A DNA stretch of 64,000 nucleotides from Microvirga alba (GTDB lineage Bacteria > Pseudomonadota > Alphaproteobacteria > Rhizobiales > Beijerinckiaceae), in assembly GCF_015694465.1 (NCBI RefSeq), contig NZ_JADQDO010000005.1, positions 124,001-188,000 on the forward strand, written 5' to 3'. Made by a program: the position numbers and the translations under genes. This document shows positions 43,370 through 51,951 of this stretch, in pieces (within the stretch, counting starts at the first letter, position 1; each line of letters begins with the position of its first letter). Under the pieces are notes generated by a model. The model saw only the letters and a program-made list of their open reading frames with translations. It had not been told where the DNA came from and ran no database searches.

Positions 43370-44305
43370 ATGGATACCATCTCGATCCGCGCGCCGAGTA
43401 TAAGTGCACCGAGGGCCACGGTCCGCCATCGTATTCGCACACGCCTTCCCGCGAGCCTTGCTCTTCTGCCGACGGCCCTCGTCGTTCTGGTGGTCTATAT
43501 CGGCTGTCTGCTGTGGACCGTGCGGCTTTCGTTCACGAGTTCGGCGCTTCTGCCCAAGCTCGATTGGGTCGGCCTTGCTCAATATAGCCGCCTCTTTGCC
43601 AATGACCGTTTTCTCACATCCGCGGAGAACATCCTGATCTTTGGATGTCTCTTCATTTCCGGATGTCTGATCCTCGGCTTTCTTCTGGCGGTCTTCATTG
43701 ATCAGAACGTGCGCGGGGAAAGTCTCTTCCGCACGGTCTTCCTTTATCCCTATGCCATGTCCTTCGTCGTCACCGGCGTCGCGTGGCAGTGGTTTCTCAA
43801 TCCAGGTCTCGGCCTTCAAAAGCTCGTGCGGGACATGGGCTTTCCGAACTTCACGTTCGATTGGCTCGTCAATCAGGACATGGCCATCTATACCATCGTA
43901 ATCGCAGGTATCTGGCATGGTGCAGGTCTCACCATGGCGATCCTGCTTGCAGGTTTGCGTGGCGTTGATGGCGACTTGTGGAAGGCCGCGCGGGTCGATG
44001 GCATTCCCACCTGGCGGGTTTACATCTCCGTCGTCCTGCCGCTGCTGCGCCCCATGATCGTCACCGCAACAGTCCTTCTCGCGACCGGCGTGGTGAAACT
44101 CTACGATCTGGTGGTCGCTATGACCCTCGGCGGGCCAGGTATCGCAACCGAGGTGCCTGCGAAATTCGTGATGGACCACTTGTTCGAGCGCAATAACATC
44201 GCCCTCGGCACGGCTGCCGCAACCATCATGCTCATTGCCGTCGTGTCCGTTCTGGCCCCTTGGGTTTATGCCCGCTACATCCGCTCGCAAGGGAGGCTGG
44301 GATGA
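43370..44305 (+). CDS. CUT1-family sugar ABC transporter permease (MalF/GtsB type)
   Basis: 311 residues, six transmembrane segments. The EAA loop is present as DGDLWKAARVDGIPTWRVYISVVLPLLRP. The long N-terminal cytosolic stretch (about 30 residues, basic) precedes TM1 SLALLPTALVVLVVYIGCLL. Its stop overlaps the next permease start by four bases (ATGA), so the two partners are translated together. Confidence 0.93.
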   Translation: MDTISIRAPSISAPRATVRHRIRTRLPASLALLPTALVVLVVYIGCLLWTVRLSFTSSALLPKLDWVGLAQYSRLFANDRFLTSAENILIFGCLFISGCLILGFLLAVFIDQNVRGESLFRTVFLYPYAMSFVVTGVAWQWFLNPGLGLQKLVRDMGFPNFTFDWLVNQDMAIYTIVIAGIWHGAGLTMAILLAGLRGVDGDLWKAARVDGIPTWRVYISVVLPLLRPMIVTATVLLATGVVKLYDLVVAMTLGGPGIATEVPAKFVMDHLFERNNIALGTAAATIMLIAVVSVLAPWVYARYIRSQGRLG

Positions 44306-45186
44306 ACACGATCGAGCCTCAAGGCTGCCGTCCCCGTCGCCTCACTGTCGGCCGTGTCGGCGTCTATGCATTTCTCCTGACGGCGGCGCTCTTCATCCTT
44401 TTGCCGCTCTGGATCATGATCATGACATCGCTCAAGCCAATGGATGAGATCCGGCTCGGCAATATCGTGGCACTCCCGACGGCTCTGACCTTCGAGGCTT
44501 GGTCAAAGGCCTGGTCATCCGCTTGTACCGGTCTTGAATGCAATGGCATCAGCGTGGGCTTCTGGAACTCGGTCCGCATCCTGATCCCTTCGGTGGCTCT
44601 CTCGATCATCGTTGGGGCCATCAACGGCTATGCCTTGTCGTTCTGGCGCGTGAAGGGTGCCAACGTCATGTTCGGGGTCCTGTTGCTCGGCGCTTTCATT
44701 CCCTATCAGGTCTTCCTGTATCCGCTGGTGCGCATCTTCTCGATGACCGGTATCTACAACTCTCTTCTTTGTATCATTCTCGTGCATGTCATCTTCGGAT
44801 TGCCGACGATGACGCTTCTGTTCCGCAACTACTATTTGGGCCTGCCTATCGAACTTTTCAAAGCCGCCCGCATCGACGGCGGAGGGTTCTGGAGCATTTT
44901 CTTCCGTGTCATTCTTCCCATGTCGACGCCGATGCTGGTGGTTGCGACCATCCTGCAAGTGACCGGCATCTGGAATGATTTCATCTTTGGCCTCACCTTC
45001 GCCGGTCGCCAGAATCTGCCGATGACCGTTCAACTCAATAACATCGTCCATTCAACGCAAGGTGAGCGTGCCTACAACGTCGACATGGCGGCGACCATGC
45101 TCGCGGCACTCGTTCCGCTCGTCGTCTACTTCGTGTCGGGACGCTGGTTCGTGCGCGGCATCGCTGCCGGCGCGGTGAAGGGATAA
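44302..45186 (+). CDS. CUT1-family sugar ABC transporter permease (MalG/GtsC type)
   Basis: 294 residues from the ATG at 44302, which overlaps the previous stop and has GGGAGG upstream. Six membrane segments; the EAA loop is IELFKAARIDGGGFWSIFFRVILPMSTP. The periplasmic loop after TM1 carries SSACTGLECNGISVG, as in glucose-type (Gts) permeases. It forms a heterodimer with the preceding permease. Confidence 0.93.
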   Translation: MNTIEPQGCRPRRLTVGRVGVYAFLLTAALFILLPLWIMIMTSLKPMDEIRLGNIVALPTALTFEAWSKAWSSACTGLECNGISVGFWNSVRILIPSVALSIIVGAINGYALSFWRVKGANVMFGVLLLGAFIPYQVFLYPLVRIFSMTGIYNSLLCIILVHVIFGLPTMTLLFRNYYLGLPIELFKAARIDGGGFWSIFFRVILPMSTPMLVVATILQVTGIWNDFIFGLTFAGRQNLPMTVQLNNIVHSTQGERAYNVDMAATMLAALVPLVVYFVSGRWFVRGIAAGAVKG

Positions 45187-45189
45187 GGC

Positions 45190-46269
45190 ATGTCTGCTGT
45201 TTCCGTGCGTGATGTTACTGTCGCATTCGAGGCGTTTCGCGTCTTCGACGGATTGTCTCTCGATATCAACGAGGGCGAGTTCATTGTTCTCCTCGGGCCG
45301 TCTGGCTGCGGGAAGTCGACCCTTCTCAATGCCGTCGCAGGCCTTCTGGACGTCTCCTCCGGGCAGATCTGGATCGGGGGCAAGAACGTGACTTGGGAGG
45401 AGCCGAAGGATCGCGGCATCGCCATGGTCTTTCAATCCTATGCGCTCTACCCGCGCATGAGCGTGCGCGAGAACATGTCCTTTGGCCTGCGCATGGCGAA
45501 AACGCCGAAGCCGGAGATTGAGAAGCGTGTCAATCAGGCGGCCGAGACTCTGCAGATCACGCACCTGCTCGATCGCCGTCCCGATCAGCTTTCGGGCGGT
45601 CAGCGCCAGCGTGTCGCTATCGGCAGGGCCCTCGTGCGCGATGCCTCCGTTTTTCTTTTCGACGAGCCGCTTTCAAACCTTGATGCCAAGCTGAGAAACG
45701 AGCTGCGGGTCGAGATCAAGCGGCTGCACGCCCGACTGGGCAAGACAACGATGGTTTATGTCACGCACGATCAGATCGAGGCGATGACGTTGGCGGATCG
45801 GATCGTCGTTCTGAAAGAACAGAAGGTTCAGCAAATCGGGAGCCCCGATGAAATCTATCGTTGCCCGTCGAACCTTTTTGTCGCCGGTTTCGTCGGGTCT
45901 CCGCAGATGAACTTCATCAAGGGAAGGTTGAAGGGCGGCGATAACGGACTGGAATTCGTTTCCGGCAAGCGTCGTCTGCCTCTGGTTGGTTATCAGTTCT
46001 CACAGAAACAGCGGGCCGATGGGGAGGTCGTCCTCGGCATCAGGCCGGAACACCTGACCGTCGCCGACGTGGGCACTTGGTCTGATTTCAAGATCGATGT
46101 CGTGGAACCTATGGGAGCTGACACCATCGTTTGGTGCAGCGACGCGGAAGGATCCCTGCAAGTGCGAACCAACGGATGCAAAGGATCCGCTCCGGGTCAG
46201 CACCTCGCTCTTGGCATCGATACCACGCAAGTTTCCCTGTTCGCCGCGAATACCGGCGAGCGTCTTTGA
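45190..46269 (+). CDS. CUT1-family sugar ABC transporter ATP-binding protein (MalK/UgpC type)
   Basis: 359 residues. Walker A GPSGCGKS at 36-43, signature QLSGGQRQRVAIGRAL, Walker B VFLFDEPLSNLDAKLR and H-loop VYVTHDQIEAMTLADR. A C-terminal OB-type regulatory domain (from about 235) is typical of MalK-like subunits that can serve several importers. It starts three bases after the MalG-type stop. Confidence 0.95.
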   Translation: MSAVSVRDVTVAFEAFRVFDGLSLDINEGEFIVLLGPSGCGKSTLLNAVAGLLDVSSGQIWIGGKNVTWEEPKDRGIAMVFQSYALYPRMSVRENMSFGLRMAKTPKPEIEKRVNQAAETLQITHLLDRRPDQLSGGQRQRVAIGRALVRDASVFLFDEPLSNLDAKLRNELRVEIKRLHARLGKTTMVYVTHDQIEAMTLADRIVVLKEQKVQQIGSPDEIYRCPSNLFVAGFVGSPQMNFIKGRLKGGDNGLEFVSGKRRLPLVGYQFSQKQRADGEVVLGIRPEHLTVADVGTWSDFKIDVVEPMGADTIVWCSDAEGSLQVRTNGCKGSAPGQHLALGIDTTQVSLFAANTGERL

Positions 46270-46328
46270 GACACGACACGTTCGATGTCCCATCGAACTG
46301 TGCAGTAAATCAACATCTTGAGGACCCC

Positions 46329-47096
46329 ATGAGCGCCACTGACTCACTCTCAATTCAACTTTACACCTTGCGTTCTCTGGAGGACCTGGACCGCATTCTG
46401 GATACTGTGGCGCAAGCCGGTTATCGGAATGTGGAAACCGTAGGATCCCATCTCGATGACGCCGCCAATGTCGCCGCGAAGTTGAAGGCGCGAGGCCTAA
46501 AGGCGTCCTCAAGCCACGTGGGTCTTGCCGCCCTCCGGGAGAGGCCGGAGGCAATCGTTCAGGCATGCAAAACACTTGGCTTCAAAGACCTCTTCATGCC
46601 CGCGGTGCCGCCGGAGCAGCGCGACATGGATGCGGCAGGCTGGCGTGCGCTAGGACGAGAACTTGGCGAAATATCTCGCCGCTTCGAGGAAGAAGGAATC
46701 CGCCTCGGCTATCACAACCACCATTGGGAACTGAAGCCGAAGGACGGCGACAAGACCGCACTAGAACTCATCTTCGAAGAGGCTGATGGCAGCCCGCTCG
46801 CATGGCAGGTCGATGTGGCCTGGCTGGTTCGTGGCAATGCCGATCCCAAGGCGTGGATCGGTCGCTATCGGGACAGGATCACCGCCGCTCATGTGAAGGA
46901 TATCGCGCCCCCCGGCCAGAACGAGGATCAGGACGGTTGGGCCGATGTCGGTTCGGGCGTCCTGAACTGGCGCGACCTGTGGAAATCCTGTCGCATGGCG
47001 GGGGCTGACTGGATGGTGGTCGAGCACGACAAGCCTGCGGACCCCGCGAAAACGACCCGCGCCAGCTTTGAATTCTTGCGCGCTATCGAGGACTGA
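46329..47096 (+). CDS. sugar phosphate isomerase/epimerase-like TIM-barrel protein (second copy)
   Basis: 255 residues from the ATG at 46329 with GAGG five bases upstream; an in-frame extension would lie inside the ATPase gene. TIM barrel with metal-site segments RLGYHNHHWELKP, WQVDVAWLVRG, ITAAHVKDIAPPG and WMVVEHDKP. It is about 100 residues shorter than the first isomerase in the cluster and belongs to a different subgroup, so the two probably act on different intermediates. It is followed five bases later by a dehydrogenase gene. Confidence 0.88.
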   Translation: MSATDSLSIQLYTLRSLEDLDRILDTVAQAGYRNVETVGSHLDDAANVAAKLKARGLKASSSHVGLAALRERPEAIVQACKTLGFKDLFMPAVPPEQRDMDAAGWRALGRELGEISRRFEEEGIRLGYHNHHWELKPKDGDKTALELIFEEADGSPLAWQVDVAWLVRGNADPKAWIGRYRDRITAAHVKDIAPPGQNEDQDGWADVGSGVLNWRDLWKSCRMAGADWMVVEHDKPADPAKTTRASFEFLRAIED

Positions 47097-47101
47097 TCGT
47101 C

Positions 47102-48277
47102 ATGAACACTCTCAACGTAGGCATCATCGGCTGCGGCAATATCTCCGGGATCTACCTTCAGAACATCCCGGCCTATAACGGCCTTTCCCTGCGGGCATGC
47201 GCCGACATGAAACCGGAAGCCGCGCAGGCGCAGGCGAGCCGACATGGAATTCAGGCCCTTTCCGTCGATGAACTCCTGGCGCGCGACGATATCGATCTCA
47301 TCGTCAATCTGACGATACCCAGCGCGCATTTCGGCGTGTCGCTGGCTGCCCTGTCTGCAGGAAAACATGTGTTCTCGGAGAAGCCTCTTGCGGTCGACTT
47401 CGCGCAGGGCCGCAGGCTCGTCGATGAGGCCGAGGCGCGTGGTCTCCATCTCGGCTGCGCTCCGGACACTTTCCTGGGCGGCGGCGGACGGCTTGCCCGC
47501 AAGCTCGTGGACGACGGGACAGTCGGTCGGATTCTGTCGGGAACGGCCTTCCTCATGTCGCACGGCATGGAGCATTGGCATCCGGATCCGACCTTTTTCT
47601 TCAAACCGGGTGGTGGCCCGATCCTCGATATGGCGCCGTATTATCTGAGCACGCTCGTCAATCTCACCGGGCCGGTGAAGCGTGTCGTTGCCATGTCTTC
47701 GATCGGATTTGCCGAGCGCATCGTGACGTCTGACTCGCCTCGCAAGGGTGAGCGGATCACCGTTGAAACGCCGACGAGCGTGATGGCTCTTCTTGAATTC
47801 GTGTCGGGTGCCCAGGTGACATTCTGCATGAGTTGGGATGTCTGGAAACATGGGCATCCCGCGATAGAGCTTTATGGGTCAGAGGGTTCGCTGCGCGTGC
47901 CCGATCCCAATTTCTTCGGAGGCGCGGTGGAGTTCACGGATGCTGGCGGGGAATGGCAGGCCGCTGATTCCGGCGGGATGCCCCTTGGTGTTCCTAACTG
48001 GCGCTCCCCCAATTGGGCTCCCGATGCACCGCCTCGCGCCAATTATCGGGCCCTCGGTCTGGCGGATCTCGCGAGCAGTGTACTTCGCGGCACGCCGCAT
48101 CGGTCCAGCGGGCGCCTCGGCCTCCACGTTCTTGAGGTCATGCATTCCATTCTGGAGAGCGCCGCGACAGGGCAGCCTATTGCGATCACGACAGCGCTCG
48201 ATCGTCCCGCATCCCTCGCCGACGCCGATGCGGCGGCACTCTGGAATGGCCTTCCGCGGGAGGCATCCGCGGCATAG
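47102..48277 (+). CDS. Gfo/Idh/MocA-family dehydrogenase (second copy, ThuB-like)
   Basis: 391 residues. Rossmann fold LNVGIIGCGNISGIYLQNI at 4-22, EKP motif in HVFSEKPLAVDF, and the C-terminal domain segments FKPGGGPILDMAPYYLSTL and FCMSWDVWKHGHP. The partnership with ThuA downstream resembles thuB of rhizobia and Agrobacterium, whose product oxidises disaccharides such as trehalose to 3-keto forms. The precise substrate here is inferred only. Confidence 0.9.
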   Translation: MNTLNVGIIGCGNISGIYLQNIPAYNGLSLRACADMKPEAAQAQASRHGIQALSVDELLARDDIDLIVNLTIPSAHFGVSLAALSAGKHVFSEKPLAVDFAQGRRLVDEAEARGLHLGCAPDTFLGGGGRLARKLVDDGTVGRILSGTAFLMSHGMEHWHPDPTFFFKPGGGPILDMAPYYLSTLVNLTGPVKRVVAMSSIGFAERIVTSDSPRKGERITVETPTSVMALLEFVSGAQVTFCMSWDVWKHGHPAIELYGSEGSLRVPDPNFFGGAVEFTDAGGEWQAADSGGMPLGVPNWRSPNWAPDAPPRANYRALGLADLASSVLRGTPHRSSGRLGLHVLEVMHSILESAATGQPIAITTALDRPASLADADAAALWNGLPREASAA

Positions 48278-48316
48278 TTCGCGGACCTTTGCGGGAAAGC
48301 ATCGAGGGGATTCGGG

Positions 48317-48967
48317 ATGCGCGAAGCGCTGATCGTCTGGGGTGGCTGGAGCGGGCACGAACCGGACCGGTGTGCGGCCATCGTCGCCGGCATGCTTGAG
48401 GCCGAGGGCTTCAAGGTCCATCTGGAGACATCGGCCAAAGCCTTCGCGGATCCCGATCTCTCTCGCCTCAGCCTCATCGTTCCGATCTATACCATGTCGA
48501 AGATCGGGAAGGACGAGGCCGCAAATCTGTCGAAGGTCGTGCGCGAGGGCGTCGGTCTGTCCGGGTTTCACGGCGGGATGTGTGACGCCTTTCGGGAGGC
48601 CGTCGAGTATCAATTCATGTGTGGCGGCCAATGGGTCGCCCACCCTGGCAATATCATCGACTATCGCGTCAACATTACCCGACCGGACGATGCGATCATG
48701 GAAGGGCTCGGCGACTTCGACTACCACTCCGAGCAGTACTACATGCATGTCGACCCGTCGAACGAAGTGCTCGCGACAACAACATTCTCGGGTGAGCACG
48801 CGCCGTGGATCGAAGGTGTCGTCATGCCCGTTGTCTGGAAACGACGCCACGGGCTAGGGCGCGTTTTTTATAGCTCCCTGGGCCACGTTGCAAAGGAGTT
48901 CGACGTGCCTGAGATGAGGACGATTCTGCGGCGCGGCATGCTATGGGCTGCCCGTCGCGAGGCCTGA
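48317..48967 (+). CDS. thuA: ThuA-domain protein
   Basis: 216 residues with the class I glutamine amidotransferase-like ThuA fold: [53 protein letters not shown] and [19 protein letters not shown]. The position normally held by the amidotransferase nucleophile reads GFHGGMCD, as in other ThuA proteins. In rhizobia ThuA works with ThuB in trehalose and related disaccharide use. It is the last gene of the CUT1 operon and converges with the FMN-protein gene. Confidence 0.9.
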   Translation: MREALIVWGGWSGHEPDRCAAIVAGMLEAEGFKVHLETSAKAFADPDLSRLSLIVPIYTMSKIGKDEAANLSKVVREGVGLSGFHGGMCDAFREAVEYQFMCGGQWVAHPGNIIDYRVNITRPDDAIMEGLGDFDYHSEQYYMHVDPSNEVLATTTFSGEHAPWIEGVVMPVVWKRRHGLGRVFYSSLGHVAKEFDVPEMRTILRRGMLWAARREA

Positions 48968-49093
48968 TCGGCGTGTGAGGCGGCCATCTCCCAGTTCTAG
49001 GATCCCCTGCTCGGCCGAGAGCGGGCAACTCTTGAACCTGACAAGCCAGGATCTCCAGCGTGATACCAGGGGCGACTATCAAAGTGGCCCTAT

Positions 49094-50206
49094 TCAACGC
49101 GCCAGGGACAGCTCGGATTGATGCAGAACCGCGTCGCTCAGATCCTCGACCTTCGAACAGCCCAAATGGCCGAGGGTCGTCCAGAACTCGCGCTGCAGAA
49201 GGTCGAGAGTCCGGCGCACCCCGTGCTCACCATCTGCCGCTAGCCCAAGGGCGATCAGACGTCCAAGCGCAACCGCATCCGCGCCTAACGCGAGCGCCGT
49301 GGCGATGTCGCTGCCACGGCGTACCCCCGAGTCGAAGATGATCGGGACTTCTCGTCCCGCCGCCCTGCGGATGGATGGCAAAACGTCCAGAGCAGCGGGA
49401 GTCCGGTCAACCGTGCGGCCGCCGTAGTTGGAAACATAGAGCCCAACGGCGCCGGCATCGAGCGCCGCGTGGGCATCCCGGGCGCTCGTGACGCCCTTGA
49501 CGATGCAGGGTAGAGGCGCGCGAGCAATGGCACGCGCCGCCTGCTGCCAGTTCCAGCGTGGTTGCGTGAAGTCCAGCAATTCGACGAGTGGGGCCGGGTC
49601 GGATCGACCGGGTCCAAAATTGGCCGGGCCGTTTTCGCCGCGAATAGAAAAACGGTCCTCCATCATCCGCTCGCGCCATTGCCGGATGGGAGAATAGGTC
49701 GCGCAGATGTACCTGTAGCCCGCGGCCTTGGCCCGGTCCATGAGATCCAGGACGGCTCCTTCATCGCCGACGAAGGTCATCTGGAACACTGACGCCACAG
49801 AGGAAGCGGCAGCAATGTCCTCAAGCGGGTATGATGCGGCGACCGGCACCATTTGCTGGATGCCAGCCGCTTCCGCCGCACGTCCGATGGCCAGATGCCC
49901 CTCGGGATGAAACACCGCTTCCCCACCAAAAGGGGCGATGAAGGCAGGAAAACTCAGGTCAAATCCCAGAACCCTGGTCTGGGTATTGGGATTGTCGATG
50001 CCAGCAAAAAGTGGGGCTACAAACCGGTAACGGTCGAATGCCGCGACGTTGTCCTTGAGCGTCACCTCGTCGCCGGTGCCGCACCATAGGTAATTCCACT
50101 CGGCTTCCGACAGATGCCGTCGGGCGTCGTGATGGATACCGCGCAAAGTCGTGTACTTCTCGACGGTTGCATAACGATCATCAATCCGGCTGACCTTATC
50201 TGCCAT
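49094..50206 (-). CDS. FMN-dependent alpha-hydroxy-acid oxidase family protein with altered active site
   Basis: 370 residues from the ATG at 50206, with TTAGGAAAG upstream. TIM barrel of the glycolate oxidase/lactate dehydrogenase family: N-terminal WNYLWCGTGDEVTLKDN, the FMN-contacting lysine in CIVKGVTSARDAHAALDAGA, and the phosphate site DSGVRRGSDIATALALGADAVALGR. The residues that define the family chemistry differ: the usual SNHGGR is SNYGGR (Tyr261), the TAMQ-like segment is FGGEAVFHPEGH, and the VDxP aspartate region reads ATYSPI. FMN binding looks intact, but normal hydroxy-acid oxidation is doubtful. Last gene of the RidA/FAD operon. Confidence 0.85.
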   Translation of the reverse strand: MADKVSRIDDRYATVEKYTTLRGIHHDARRHLSEAEWNYLWCGTGDEVTLKDNVAAFDRYRFVAPLFAGIDNPNTQTRVLGFDLSFPAFIAPFGGEAVFHPEGHLAIGRAAEAAGIQQMVPVAASYPLEDIAAASSVASVFQMTFVGDEGAVLDLMDRAKAAGYRYICATYSPIRQWRERMMEDRFSIRGENGPANFGPGRSDPAPLVELLDFTQPRWNWQQAARAIARAPLPCIVKGVTSARDAHAALDAGAVGLYVSNYGGRTVDRTPAALDVLPSIRRAAGREVPIIFDSGVRRGSDIATALALGADAVALGRLIALGLAADGEHGVRRTLDLLQREFWTTLGHLGCSKVEDLSDAVLHQSELSLAR

Positions 50207-50331
50207 ATCTGCTTTCCTAAGGACCGTGCAGGATCGCGACAACGACGATCCTCAATGAAAGTGGTTCCAGGAGCGCGGCTGCAGGTAAGGATGCCGACAG
50301 CCAGCCCCCTTACGGAACCATCGCGAGCGCG

Positions 50332-50685
50332 TTACCGTGCTGCGGTGATGATCACTTCGATCAGACGGTTGGGGTCGCCCAAACTTGCAACACCAATGGT
50401 CGCCCGCGACGGAAGGTCGTCCTCGGGGATCCATTCGAGCCAGGCCTTGTTCATCTCCTCCTTCTGCGACATGTCGCTCAGGTAAATCCGCGCCGCGATG
50501 ATCTTCGTCTTGTCGGAGCCGAGCTCGCTGAGGAACTTGTCGAGTTTGGAGCACACTTCCCGGGTCTGGTCCGCCATGCCCTGAGACAGGTCGTTGGCGG
50601 CATGCCCGCCGAAATAGAGCACGCCATTGTGCTCCACGGCGCCGTGCATGATCTTGTGCTTCCGATGGCGGATAATTTCAGTCAT
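50332..50685 (-). CDS. RidA-family (YjgF/UK114) protein
   Basis: 117 residues. The fold pattern matches: NGVLYFGGHAANDLSQGMADQTREVC, IIAARIYLSDMSQ, and RATIGVASLGDPNRLIEVIITA. The arginine that binds the carboxylate of 2-aminoacrylate in true RidA aligns with the RIYLSDM segment. RidA proteins hydrolyse enamines and imines. The gene is 36 bases downstream of a FAD-dependent amine/amino-acid oxidoreductase gene, whose imine product it would be expected to clear. Confidence 0.9.
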   Translation of the reverse strand: MTEIIRHRKHKIMHGAVEHNGVLYFGGHAANDLSQGMADQTREVCSKLDKFLSELGSDKTKIIAARIYLSDMSQKEEMNKAWLEWIPEDDLPSRATIGVASLGDPNRLIEVIITAAR

Positions 50686-50721
50686 GAGGTATCCTCGCTT
50701 ATGAACGAAACAGGGCCCGGC

Positions 50722-51828
50722 TCACGCAGAGGCGGGGGTGTAGGGAGAGATATCGATCTCCGGGCTTTCACCCGCGCAAATCTGGGACAGCAATCGTCCG
50801 GCATACGGCCCGATTGACAAGCCAGATGCTCCGAGAGCGTTGCCGATGATCAACCCCTCGATCCCCTCGGCACGGCCAAGGATGGGCTTGATGCTATCGC
50901 CGGCGGGGCGGAAACCGATGCGTGTTTCGATGATAGTCCCCGATGCGAGTCCGGGCGCAATCGCGAGCCCTGCATTGAGGACCTCGGCCTGACCGCCTGC
51001 TGTCACCCGGTAATCGAAGCCGGAATTGTCTTCACGGGTCGCGCCAATGACAACGCGGGAATCGTCGAAGGCAAGCATGTAGTGACTCGTCATCGGCAGC
51101 AGGACTGGCCAGGACCGCGTCTCGACGCCAGGCAGACGCAAATGAACGATCTGTCCCTTCTGAGGACGAACAGGATGCTCCAGTCCAAGAGGCCGGAGAA
51201 TTTGCGAAGCCCAGGCACCAGCTGTCACAACGATCTCATCTGCTTCGATGATGCTGCCATCGCTGTCGAGGCACCGCACCCTTCCCTCCTGCACCTCGAG
51301 CGATACATGATCGCGGCGAAGAGTGGCTCCCATCGCCACGGCCGCACGCGCCATGGCTGATGCGAGAAGACTCCCGTTCACGCGAGCACCACCAGGAATG
51401 TAAACTCCATCGAGATCGTCGCGCAGCGGCGGGAACAGGCGTTTTGCATCGGCGGCGGATACCCGACGCACGTCACCTGCCTCGGGCGCAGTGGCGATGC
51501 GGGCATGAATCCTCTGCTCCGCCGCTTCCAACTCCTTACGATCCTCCGACACGACGAGCGCACCAACACGCCCGTAGCCGATCTCGACTTCTCCGCGCCG
51601 GGTCAGGCCTTCCACCAGGTCGCCGTAGTATCGGGCTCCGGCCGCATAGAGAGCATACCATTCAGGGTCGGTCGCCTTGGTGGCCCAGGGACAGACGATT
51701 CCTGCTCCTGCCAACGTGGCTTTGCCTTGGTGCCCCTCGTCAACGATCTCGACTTGGATGCCCCTCATGGCAAGGTGATAAGCGACACTGGATCCAAGGA
51801 TTCCCGCGCCAATCACAACAACACGCAT
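50722..51828 (-). CDS. FAD-dependent oxidoreductase (DAO family, D-amino-acid dehydrogenase/glycine oxidase type)
   Basis: 368 residues from the ATG at 51828 with GGAG eight bases upstream; a TTG six bases earlier is less likely. The dinucleotide-binding motif is VVVIGAGILGSSVAYHLAMRG, with the second FAD strand end IVDE. Other DAO-family landmarks are VVTAGAWASQILRPLG and the C-terminal RIGFRPAGDSIKPILGR. It oxidises an amine or amino acid to the imine. There is no membrane anchor, so it is cytosolic. The substrate is unknown, but the RidA and binding-protein neighbours suggest an amino acid or small peptide-derived amine. Confidence 0.88.
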   Translation of the reverse strand: MRVVVIGAGILGSSVAYHLAMRGIQVEIVDEGHQGKATLAGAGIVCPWATKATDPEWYALYAAGARYYGDLVEGLTRRGEVEIGYGRVGALVVSEDRKELEAAEQRIHARIATAPEAGDVRRVSAADAKRLFPPLRDDLDGVYIPGGARVNGSLLASAMARAAVAMGATLRRDHVSLEVQEGRVRCLDSDGSIIEADEIVVTAGAWASQILRPLGLEHPVRPQKGQIVHLRLPGVETRSWPVLLPMTSHYMLAFDDSRVVIGATREDNSGFDYRVTAGGQAEVLNAGLAIAPGLASGTIIETRIGFRPAGDSIKPILGRAEGIEGLIIGNALGASGLSIGPYAGRLLSQICAGESPEIDISPYTPASA

Positions 51829-51951
51829 CTTCAAGCTCCGCAGTGGTAAACGCGCCGCGCGCTGGTTTTTGGAAGCAACGCACGGCCATGTGAGATCGGA
51901 CGAGGCAAACGCTTCGGTTCTGCCCCGCCCGCTCGTGGTGATGGGATACGG

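Noticed and set aside
43004..44290. 428-codon minus-strand frame opposite the CUT1 permease
   Set aside because: Shadow frame with Asp/Glu/His-rich translation, as expected opposite transmembrane codons.
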